This document shows positions 17,887 through 29,900 of a DNA stretch of 58,555 nt, one piece after another (position 1 is the stretch's first letter; the number at the start of each line of letters is the position of its first letter). The translations under genes were made by a program, and so were the position numbers. The DNA comes from Propionibacteriaceae bacterium (GTDB taxonomy: Bacteria > Actinomycetota > Actinomycetes > Propionibacteriales > Propionibacteriaceae): positions 1 to 58,555 of the forward strand of contig JAITVK010000037.1 in assembly GCA_031285845.1 (NCBI GenBank), given 5' to 3'. The notes below the pieces were generated by a model. That model saw nothing but the letters and a program-made list of their open reading frames with translations. It was not told the DNA's origin and ran no database searches.

Positions 17887-17915
17887 AGCACTGTGAACGC
17901 GCAGTGCTGTCTTTT
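17887..17915 (+). promoter_or_regulatory. Leader hairpin with T-rich tail ahead of giant 2
   Basis: AGCACTGTG (17887-17895) pairs with CGCAGTGCT (17900-17908), nine pairs with one wobble, around an AACG loop. GTCTTTTATT follows directly. It lies 15 bases before the ribosome binding site of giant 2 (GAGGGG, 17923-17928). It has the form of an intrinsic terminator placed in a 5' leader, so it could act as an attenuator or simply end transcription from pafBC. A TTGACT -35-like element lies near 17812. Confidence 0.5.
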
Positions 17916-17939
17916 ATTCAATGAGGGGTATTGAATCGT

Positions 17940-20900
17940 ATGCGTACACATCGTCGCGCCGTCATTCACGACGCGCTCTTCAAACCGGGTCAGGACTCGT
18001 CTCGTCAGTCCTCTTCGGTGACCGCGTCCCAAACGCGGACTCATGGGCGGCATTCACTCCGCTCTGCCACCGCCTTGATGGCGGGGTTCGTTCTGACAAT
18101 CGGGGGAGTCTTCCTCGGGCAGGGCTTCCAAGCCGATCAGGCCCAAGCAGCGCCCGGGGCTGGCGAACTGGCCAACCAGGGGTGGGATCCGCACTGGACT
18201 GAGGTTCCAGGGGTCGAAGCCCGATGGCTGCAACCGCTCAGCCAGGAGTCGGTCTACTGGACCTCAGACCGCTCCGTCGGCAATCCTGGTCCGACCGTGG
18301 GCAACACCAACACCATGCTCGGTGAGTCCTATGACTTCTCGGATGATGTGATGAGCTACAAGACTCGTCCGGTCCTCCAATTCGAACGTACGGCCACCGG
18401 GATCGATCCGTTCATCGACCCCACCGGTCTTCAGTTCTCCACTCAAGCGATGGCGCCGATCGGCGGAACCGCTAGTGGAAACGACACTTTGTCCATGTAC
18501 TTCTGGGCTCACGATGGCACAGACCACGTCGCGCCCTCGATCCTCGACTGCGGGGTGGCCACCGGTCGACCCGCCAACGAGTGGATCTCGGTGGTGCGTG
18601 TGACCGATGACAGCCCCACCATTGAGGTCGGCTGCATGCCGGCTCCTGGTGGTCCCGTCGACTTCACCAACGTCACACCCGGAGCCAACATTCCGTTCGC
18701 CACTGGCGGTGAGGCCAACCAGATCAACGGCTTGGTCTACATCCAAGCCGACTATGGTTATCTCGACTCCGTCCCAGCCGATCTCCCGGCCGGTGGTCCC
18801 AACCAGAACTGGGTTCAGTTCGCCGTTTGGGATCCCCAAAGCGGTGAGTTCTCCCTGTCGGGTCCGGTTCAGCCAGCTGACACCCTTGGCGCGATGAATC
18901 AGATCTCCGGAGAGCGCAAGCGTCTGCAAGCCGTCACCAACGGCACCACATGTGTGACCGGGCTGGAAAACGCCTGCACCTATGGTGGAGCCGGTATGGC
19001 GAACCCGGACGCCGGCCCTCAAACCACGGCCGACTTCGGCTTGGACGCCCAGGGGAGCATGTACATGATCGTCGCCAGCCCGTTCGCGGCAGGAGAGAAC
19101 AACAACGGCACAGCCGCGCTGGTCAGGATCCGCCCGGCTCGTGACGAGGATGGCAACATTGTCGACGGGACCAGCGCAAACCCGTGGCGCTACAACGTCG
19201 TCAAGAAACTGAAGAAGGCCGATCCCTCGGTGACGTACCCCAATTCGGGCATCTACACTCCGGGCACCGGCATCCATGACGGCATCTTCCTTGGTGGTGG
19301 CTATACCTCCATCACATCCGATGATTATCCGCTCAATGAGGGCGTGGCCCCGGGGTCGACTGCTTCGATCAACTGGACCGCGTCACGTATGGTGCGGGTC
19401 AACCCGCTCTCCGGTTCGATGGAGCCGATCGGTCCGACCAGCATCGAAGACAATGCGACCACGACAGACACACTGAATCCGGCTGGGTACGTCATGTCCC
19501 AGTTGACCGGCCGCGGTATCACCTATCGTGACAATGCCTCTCCCCAGATGCTGACTGTCATCGAAGGCCACGTCTACAACGACACCAACGGCGACGGCGC
19601 GATCGAAGACCCGAAGGGCGTGGCTGGCGTTCGCGTCGCCATCTACTCCGGTGACGGGACCCTGTTGGGCTCGCAGGCGACCGCGCAAGACGGGTCGTAC
19701 TCTCTGGTGGTCTCCGGCGACGGGACCTACCACGTCCGGGTCGTCCAACCACAGATCGACGGCGTCAACGCCGTGCAGACTTGGGGTTCGACCATCAACC
19801 CGGAGTATCCGAACGCCGTTCTGAACTCTACCCAGATCCACTGTGTCAACGGTGAGATCGGACCGGGTCAGAGCCAGGAATGCCACAACGCGCTGCCTGT
19901 TCCCTTCGTCGATCCGGCGCTGGGTGAAGAAGAGCAGACCTATGATCCGAGCACCTGGCCGACCTATGCCACGGTGACAATGACGTCCAATGAGGAGGTC
20001 GGTTACGCCGACTTCGGCATCTCGACCATGGGCTCCTATGGTGACGCCGACGTCGATCCGACTGAGGTCGCAGACGGCGCGCCCGCGCACGTCGCCAACA
20101 ACGAGGCGACAGTGTGGCTGGGCAGTGAACTCGGCCGTTATGCCGGCCCGGCCACCGATGACAGCCACGCCAGTGACGATGGCCTGCATCTGTCGACCAG
20201 CAACGGCGACATTCCGCTGAAAGGTTCGACGCTGTCGGCCACCAAGGTCTACCAGTTGTCGGGAACCGTGTCCGGCGACGAGACGGCTTCCGCTGCCGCG
20301 TCGGCTCAAGCCTGGACGACGACCCCTGGGGATTCGAGTCCGAACTTCAACTCCGACCCGGTGTGGACCTCCGGCGTCGTCGACGGTGTCGCCACCGGCG
20401 ACTTCCAGGTCGCCAAGAGCGGCAGTTATCGTACGGCTTCGCAGACATGGGTACGCGCCCAGGTCTCGGGCCAGGCGATCACGTTGCCGACCAACGCCGA
20501 CGGCGAGTATCAAGCCCCGGCCAGTATGACCGAGACGTCTGAGAGATACTGGGCCACGAACGGCGAGATCGAAGACTATTCGATCAAAGCGATCGACTCC
20601 GTGGTCCGTCCGATGGTGAACACCACCGCTGGTTCGGGTCAGTTCAAGGTCAACACCACCACGTTGACCGCTGACAACACCAAAGTCACGCTCTATCCTG
20701 AAATCGGTGGGGCTGCTGGCATCAAGCAGAGCCTCCTGTTCTACAACCCGGACACCACCAAGTGGTCGGTGTCCAAGACCGATGTGACAGACACCGCGAC
20801 CGGCCAAGAGATCGACGCCTCGAAGTACGTTGTGACACCGGCGACAGATGGCAAATCCACCACTGTGGAGGTGACTCCGGCGGTTGGCGATGACATCTCT

Positions 20901-23900
20901 GTCTTGGTGACTTACACCCTCGCACCCAGCGCGGCCGACTCGACGCTGACCTTGGACAAGCCGTCCACAACCGTCAACTCTCCGATCACGGCCACGGTCA
21001 CAGTGCGCGCTGCTGACGGTGTGACGTTGCTGCCCGGTCAGACGGTCACCTTCGACAACGCGTCCGATCCGACGACCACCTTGTCGGCCACCACATGTGT
21101 GACTTCAGACAAGGCGGACGCCAGTTTCGGCACCTGCTCGGTGACGATCACCTCGGCCAAGGCTGGGACCTACACCGATGAGCTCACCGCTTCGATCTCC
21201 ACTGGCGAGGTCGATGGTTCTCCTGCGACGGTGACGTACACCTTCGATCAGGGCTCGGTTGGCAACGGCGAATTGACGGTGACCCCGAAGGCCACTGGAT
21301 CGGCCACTCCGCTGACGGTGGGGACTGCCGACGCCAACAAATACACTGCGACGGCCAAAGTCACCGACGCCGCCGGCAACCTCGCTGGCGGCCAGACGGT
21401 CACTTTCGCTGTTGTCCACGCTGAAGACGACTCGGCCGTCGATTCCACCAAGACGACGCTGACCAGCGCCACCTGCGTCACCTCAGACAAGGCTGATGAC
21501 AGCTATGGCACCTGCTCGGTGGATCTGTCGAGCACCGATGACGGGTCTTACAAGGTGTCGGCCACAGTGGCCGATCCGAAGGATTCCACCGCCACAGTCG
21601 CGCTGACCAACTCTCCGGTCACCGTGTCGTACGTCGGCGGCTCGGCCACTGCGGACACGGTGAAACTCGCGGTCTCTCCGACCGCTTCGCCGATCAAGGA
21701 CGACGTGACGGCCACGGCGACTGCGACTGATCAGTACGGCAACGTGCCCGGCACAGCCACAAACGTCGGTTTCACCGTCGACGGCTCGGCGTACTTCATC
21801 GAAGGGGTCGACTCATCCGACAACGGCAAGGCGACCTGCACCATTCCGGCTGGCTCGTCGACCTGTGAGGTCACGTTGAGTGACGACGTGGCCGAGGGCG
21901 TCTCGGTGGCCGGTTTCCTCGGCTCCGACGAGGTGGTGGACTCGCCGATCACGGTGAACTTCGCCAACACGGCGTTCTCGTGCACCAATTCGACCTATAC
22001 CGTGGTCAAAGATCCGGCCAATCCGGATTCGACCAAGGTCGCCGCTGATGGGACGCAGGCATGGATTGGAACTTTGGAGGCGCGCGACGCCAGTGACGCC
22101 GCGATGACCAACCTGACGTTGGCGGACCTGGACTTCACCGCCGCCGCGCCAGTGGTCGTGTCTGATCCGCCGGTGAAGAACGCCGACGGGACCTATTCTG
22201 TGCGTTACACCAGCACGAAGACTGGAACCTACGGCACCAATGTCAGCTACCAGGGCGGCTGCGCTGTCAGCGCCAACCCTGATGGCTCGCCGAAGGATCT
22301 GCCGGTCACGTTCGTGGCTGGTCCGGCCTCCGGGGCGACGTCGACCATCGAAGCGACCTCACCGGTGACCGCTGGTGATCCGACAGGTTCGACGATCACC
22401 GTGACACTGTTCGACGCGCACGGCAACCAGCTGACCGAAGGTGGGGACACGGTCGCAATTCAGGCCGTCGTGCCGAACTCGAATCCGGCCCAGTCCTTCG
22501 GCACTGTGTCGGCGGTCACAGACAATGGCGATGGGACTTACACCGCCACGCTGACCTCGGCCGCGCCAGGCAACGCCACGGTTGGCTTCACCGTCAACGG
22601 CGCCGCAGCCACAGACACCGCTTCAGTGGTGTTCACTCAAGGCGGGGTCTCAGCCCAGTATTCGAGCCTGTGGGTGGTGAAGTCGGGTCAGCAGACCGCG
22701 ACTCAGACCGCCGGGTCGAATGTCGTGGTCGGGGTGACCGCTCACGATGTCAACGATCTGCCGATCACCACGCTGACCTCGGATCAGTTTGATCTGAGCG
22801 GGGTGGCCGATGGTGTTCCGGATCTGGAGTTCACCTACGCCGGCCCGGGAACCAACCCGGGGGAGTATCTGTTCAACACGACCTCGGAACTGAAGGGGAC
22901 GTTCACCTTGTCGGCGACCGTCGATTCGGTCGCGCTGACCCAGCATCCGTCGGTGGAGTTCACCTCAGGCGCGGTCTGTGTGGCCAACTGCACTCCGGTG
23001 GACAACCCGAAGACTCCTGAAGATGAGTCCAAGGAGAATAAGACTCATTTCTGGGTGAGCGCGGATGGCGCGATCGCCAACGGTCAAGCCACCGATGAGA
23101 TCTCAGCCTCGGCGTATGACACCTACGGCAACCCGGTGTCTGAGGCTGAAGTGGTCCTCACCGACCAGACGTCAGGAGCGCTGCAAGGCAAACTCAATCC
23201 GGCCACTGGTCGGGGAACCACCAATGACGACGGCCTGGCCAAGATCACGTTCACGTCGACAGCAGTGGGGACCTACACCGTCTCCGGCGAGGTCGACGAC
23301 CTGACCCCGGCCGATGGTTCGGGGGTTTTGAACCCGTCGTTCGTCTCCGACCAAGTGTCGGCCAAAGACTCGACGCTGACCGTGCTTCCGGCGACCAACG
23401 AAGTTGGAACATCGGCCACCGCCAAGGTGACGACGGTGGACCGTAACAAGAACAAGGTCGGTGGTGTCTTGGTCACTCTGACGGGAAGCTCACCCAACCT
23501 GACGATCGACGGCAAGCCCACCACAGCCAGCTGCACAACCTCCGACGTTGAAGACGATCCGGATTTCGGCACCTGCTCGGTTCCGGTCAGCTCGAAGATC
23601 GCCGACACCTATACGGTGACCGGAACGATCGGCTCTGAGACGGTCGGTTCGGGTGCTGTGTCAGTGACTTTCACCCCAGGAGACGTCTGTTTCACCGACT
23701 GCACGCCAGTCGATGATCCGACCACGCCGATTGATGAGTCGGAAGAGCACTTCACCGGTGTGAAAGTCACCAAGGACGGCGCGGCGGCCAATGGCGTCGA
23801 CGACGATCAGGCGACGGCTTACGCCTACGACGAGTACGGCAACCCAGTCGTCGATGTGATCGTGAACACCACGGCTGTGACGTCGACCTTGACTGCGCCG

Positions 23901-26900
23901 TCAGCGCCGGCCAAGACCAATGACGAAGGTGAGGTTGTGCTGAGCTACACCTCAACCGTGGCGGGGGAGGCCCAGGCCAGGGTCTTCATCGACTCGGTCG
24001 AGCCGAAGGATTCGGCCAAGGGTGACTCGCCGGTGACGATGCACTTCGGTACAGGCAAAGGTGATCCGACCCAGTCGGATCTGACTATCGCGCCGACCAC
24101 GCCCCAGCCGGTGGACTCCATCTTCCAGGTGACAGCGACTGTGCGCGACGCCACCCGTAACCTGGTCACTGGCGCTGTGGTGAGTTTCGATCTCGAACCA
24201 GGTTCGAAGATTGTCTTGACAGATCCCGTCACTGGCGCGGCAGCCACGACCTGCACCACGGGCGACTCGGGGACTTGCGTGTTGAACGCGACGTCCACGA
24301 TCGCTGGGTCCTACCAGATCGGAGCCACGATCCCGAACGCGTCGGGCATCCCGATCGGACTGAACGGCTCGCCGGTGAAGGCGCAGTTCACTGCCGGTGA
24401 TCTGTGTCTGGAATCCGAGGGTTGCGTGTCTGATCCTGGTGTGGCGAAGAGTTCAGTGTCGATGACGAAGAACGGCGCGCTCAACGATGGCCAGGATTCG
24501 AACACAGCCACGGTTGAGGCGTACGACAAGCATGGCAACCCGATCCAGGGCGCTGAGGTCACCTCGGCCCAGGTCGCTGGCGAGACCGGTTTGACGGTCG
24601 TCACTCCGATCAAAGCGACCGACGCTGACGGACGTACGACCATCTCGTACACCTCGTTGGTCGGGGGCGAACCGCTGAAAGCGGACGTGACTGTGACGAA
24701 GGACGATGTCACTGGCGCGCCCGAGGGCTCTCCTGTGACCATGCGGTTCTCGGCTGTCCCAGCCGATGCTGACCAATCCGAGTTCACGGTGATCCCGAAG
24801 ATCGCCGGCACGCCGACCCCGCTGACGGTGGGTGAGGCCGACCTCAACACTTACGAGGTCAAGGCGACGATCCGTGACGAGAACCGTACGCCAGTGGTTG
24901 GCGCGGTTGTGAGCTTCGACATCACACCCGACGGCACGACCTGGGTGAACGATGACGCTAGCTGCACCTCGGGCGCCGGTGGTGTGTGCTCGGCCTTCGT
25001 CACGTCGACCAAGGCTGGCACCTTCGCGGTGACTGCTTCGCTCGGCTCTGATTCGATTCAGCAGGCCAAACCGGCCGTGTGGGTGGCGGACGATGTCTGC
25101 GCTGTCGGCTGTGACCCAGTCGATCCCACGCTGCCGACGGAACTGCGCACTCGCGTCGAAGTGACCCACGACAACGAGGTGGCCGATGGTGTCGCGCGCG
25201 ACATCGCCACGGTCTACACCTTCGATCAGTACGGCAACCCGGTGTCTTCGGTGGTCGCGAAGGCGGCCGCCAAGGCGCCTGACACTGCTGAGACTCTTGG
25301 TGTCCAGCCGGGCATCGCAGGAACAGACGAGGATGGCGTGACCACGATCTGGTTCAGGTCGACCAAATCTGGCGCTCATCAGGCCGACATCACAGTCGAC
25401 ACCGATGACAAGATTCCGGCCGGTTCGCCAGTGACGCTCAACTTCAAGGCCGGTCCGGCCAACGCGAAGAACTCGACACTGGTCCTCGACGCGACGTCCG
25501 CTCCGGTGGGCGGGACGATCACGGGCACGGTGACGACCAAGGACGCCAAGGGCAACCTGGTCGGTGGCGCGCAGGTCACGCTGGGCACGGATGGTTCGGC
25601 CAGTGTGAATCCGTCCAGCTGCCGCACCAGTGAGGCTGATGACGCGACCTTCGGCACTTGCACGCTCAGTGTGACCGATGAGGTGGCCGAGACTGTGCCG
25701 GTGACGGCGATGATCGATGTGTTGGGCTCGCCGACCCCGATCACGGGTTCGGGCGAGGAAGTGACCTTCGTGGCTGACGCCGTGGTGGTCGATCCGTCCA
25801 AGTCGACGTTCGTGGTCGACCCGGTGACCGATCCGGCTGATCGCGACAAGGTCGGCTGGCCTGCCGGTGACGGGAGCGGGATCTACACCGCCACGGTGAC
25901 GCTGCGCGACGCCGACGAGGTCGCGGTGGATCCGCAGAACGTGGACGATCTCGTCTTCGACTCCTCTGAGACCGCCGTGGTGATCTCCAGCGTCGAGCGG
26001 GTCGATGTGGGGCAGTACAAGGTGACCTACACGTACGCCGGTGGGGACAACGCCACCGCGACTGCTGACGCGTCGTTCGCTGGCGCACAGATTGGGACGG
26101 ATCTGCCGATCCCGTTCCATGGCGTCCCGAGCAACGACTGCCCGACACCGGGCATGAAGTCTGGTCTGAGTGTCGACAAGGCCACCGCTGTGGTGCCTGG
26201 TCCGATCACGGCGACCGCTTTGATCACCGACAAGGACTGCCGGCCGGTTCCGAATGCCAAGGTGAGCTTCGCTTTGAGCACGCCGGGTTCGGCCACGCTT
26301 GATCCCGACACCGAGGTGGTCTACACCGACGGCGACGGTCGCGCGGTGGTCAAGGTTAGCGACACTGTTCCTGAGACGGTGACCTTGACGGCGTCGAACG
26401 ACGCCTTGGGCGAACTGTTGGGTTCACCCAAGGATCTGAAGTTCACTAACGAGATCTCCGACGTTCCGCCGGTCATCACTGAACCCACTGACGGCAGCGT
26501 GACCAATGACCTGCCTCTGACCGTGGCCGGAACTGGCCACGACGGGTCCACGGTGACGGTGACCGATGAGACTGGCAAGACACAGTGCACGGCACTGGTC
26601 GTCGATGGCCAGTGGTCGTGTGACGATGTCGAGTTGCGTGACGGTGAGCACACCTTGACCGCGACCCAGGAGGATCCGACCAACGGTCATGTCTCCGATC
26701 CGTCGGAGCCGGTCAATGTCACGATTGACACGGTCGCTCCGGACGCCCCAGTGATCGACACCGCCAACGATGAGACCATCGGTGGCACGGTTCCGGCTCC
26801 GGTGGATCCGGGCACGACCGTGACGGTGACGTACCCGACGGCTGACGGTGTGAAGACTGTCGAGGACGTTCCGGTGAATCAGGACGGCTCATGGTCGACA

Positions 26901-29900
26901 CCGACTCCGAGTGACGCAGTCGATGGTGAGGTCGCCGCTGTGGCGACCGATCCGGCCGGCAATGTCTCGCCTGAGGCGACTCATCCGTTGGATGTGACTC
27001 CTCCTGACGCTCCGGTGATCGACACCGCGAATCAGGATCAGGTCGCCGGCACGGTTCCTGGACCGGTCGATGAGGGCACCACAGTGGACGTCACGTGGCC
27101 TGACGGCACAGTGACCAAGGACGTCCCGGTGGACGACGAAGGCAGATTCCAGGTCGACACCCCCCAGGGCATGCCGTCTGGCGAGGTCTCGGCAGTGGCG
27201 ACTGATCCGGCGGGCAACCAGTCCGATCCGGGCACAGCCGCTCTGGACACGGTTGATCCGGGTAATCCGGTGATCGACACCGCCAACGATGACACCATCG
27301 GTGGCACGGTCCCGGCTCCGATCGATAAGGACACCACTATCACGGTGACGTACCCGACGGCCGACGGTGCGAAGACGATCGAGGATGTTCCGGTGGATCC
27401 GGACGGATCCTGGTCGACACCGACGCCGGACGACGCGATCGACGGTGACGTCTCCGCTGTGGCGACTGATCCGGCGGGCAATGAGTCCGAGCCTGGCGAA
27501 GGTGTGCTGGATGTGACTCCTCCTGAGGCTCCAGTGGTCGACAAGGCCAACGATGATGTCATCTCGGGCACGGTTCCTGGTGACATCGATCCGGGCACTG
27601 AGGTTGAGGTGACCTACCCGAAGGCTGACGGCAGCCAGGGTAGTGCGACGGTTCCGGTGGATCCGGATGGCTCGTGGACGATGCCGACACCGGATGACGC
27701 GGTCGACGGTTCGATTCAGGCTGTGGCCACGGATCCGGCGGGCAACGATTCTGAGCCTGGTGAAGGCGTCTTGGATCGTACGGCGCCGGGCAAGCCCGAC
27801 ATCACGCAGGCCAATGACGAAGTCATCGAAGGCACCGTGCCGACACCGGTCGAGGACGGCACGATGGTCGAGGTGACCTATCCGAAGGCTGACGGCAGCC
27901 AGGGTAGTGCGACGGTTCCGGTGGATCCGGATGGCTCGTGGACGATTCCGACACCGGATGACGCGGTCGACGGCCCGATTCAGGCTGTGGCCACGGATCC
28001 GGCGGGCAACGACTCCGAGCCGGACGACGGGCTGTTGGACCGTACCGGTCCTGCGACTCCGGTGGTTGACAACGGCAACGCCGATGAGGTGACCGGACAC
28101 GTTCCCGAGCCGGTCGAACCCGGCACGACGGTGGATGTGACCTGGCCTGACGGCTCGGTGACGGAAGACGTGCCGGTGGGCGAGGATGGCAACTTCACCG
28201 CCAAGACGCCTGATGGCATGGAGTCTGGCACGGTCGAGGTCGTGGCCACGGATCCGGCGGGCAACCCGTCGGGCGTGGGCCGAGGCGACCTGGACACCGA
28301 AGCTCCGGGCAAACCGCAGATCGACACTGCCAACGATGAGATCATTGAGGGCAGTGTGCCGATGCCGGTCGAGGACGGCACGATGGTCGAGGTGACTTAT
28401 CCGACTGCTGGCGGCGGTCAGGGCAGTGCGACGGTTCCGGTGGATCCGGATGGCTCCTGGTCCTTGCCGACACCGGATGACGCGGTCGACGGTCCGGTCG
28501 AGGCTGTGGCCACGGATCCGGCGGGCAACGAGTCCGAGCCTGGCGAAGGCGTGCTGGATCGTACGCCGCCTGAGACCCCAGTGATCGAGGAAGCCAATGG
28601 CGACCACGTCACCGGTCAGGTGCCTGGGGAAAACAATCCGGGCACGACGGTCGACATCACCTGGCCTGACGGTTCGGTGACCGAAGACGTCCCGGTGGAC
28701 GACGACGGCGCCTTCGAGGTCGACACGCCTGAAGGTATGCCGTCCGGTCCGATCGAGGTCGTGGCCACCGATCCTGCGGGCAACGACTCCGATCCTGGCC
28801 AGGGTCAGATCAACACTGACGCCAATGGCGCTCCGGTGATCGACACCGCCAATGGTGACAACGTCGCCGGTTCGGTTCCTGGTCCGGTTGAGGATGGAAC
28901 GACGGTCGACGTCACCTATCCGACTGCTGATGGGACGCGCACGGTGACCGATGTCCCGGTCGATCCTGAGGGCAACTGGTCGATCGAGACACCAGATGAC
29001 GCGGTCAACGGTACGGTCAAGGCCGTGGCGGTCGATCCGGCCGGAAACTCCTCACCCGAGGGCACTGCCCATCTGGATGTGGTGGATCCGGATAAGCCGG
29101 TGGTCGACGACGCCAACAAGGATCATGTCACCGGCCATGTGCCGGGCGACAATGACCCGGGCACGACGGTCGACATCACCTGGCCTGATGGCTCGGTGGC
29201 CGAGGATGTTCCGGTGGACGATGACGGCAACTTCGAAATCGACACCCCCGAGGGTATGGGCTCTGGCCCGATCACCGTGGTGGCGACTGATCCGGCGGGC
29301 AACCAGTCCGAGCCTGGCAAGGGCGATCTGGACACCACACCGCCGGCTGATCCGACGATCGACACCGCCAATAACGATGTCATCTCGGGCACGGTTCCTG
29401 GTGAGGTCGATCCTGGCACGACGGTCGAGGTGAAGGATGATGACGGGAACACCGTCTGCACGGCGACAGTCGGTGAAGACGGCAAGTGGAGTTGCTTGAC
29501 TCCCGATGGAGTCAAGGACGGTCCGATCACGGCCGTGGCGACTGATCCGGCGGGCAATCCGTCGAATCCGACGCCGGGCTACCTCGATGCGACCGCTCCG
29601 GACGCGCCAGTGATCGATCATGCCAATGACTCGGTCATCGACGGCCAGGCTGAACCGGGTTCGACGGTGACGGTGACGTACCCGAAGAACGACGGCAGCA
29701 CCGGCACGGTGGGTCCGATCACGGTCTCGCCTGAGGGTGATTGGTCGATCCCGACACCGGATGACGCGAAGGACGGTGGACAGATCTCCGCCGTGGCCAC
29801 TGATGAGGCCGGCAACGTCTCCGAGCCGGACACGGCGATCCTGGATCGTACGCCTCCGACGAAGCCTGACGCCTCGTCGCCGAACGGAACTGAGGTGATC

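Noticed and set aside
24453-28607. Long minus-strand open frames opposite giant 2 (24453-26120 and 26889-28607), and similar ones opposite giant 1
   Set aside because: They are mirror frames created by the repetitive GC-rich codons of the giant genes. Their Arg/His-rich composition has no protein-like pattern and they have no ribosome binding sites.
26740-29860. Tandem repeats that could be mistaken for a CRISPR array
   Set aside because: The period is 252-264 bases, everything is in one frame and it encodes Ig-like domains. There are no short repeat/spacer units and no cas genes.
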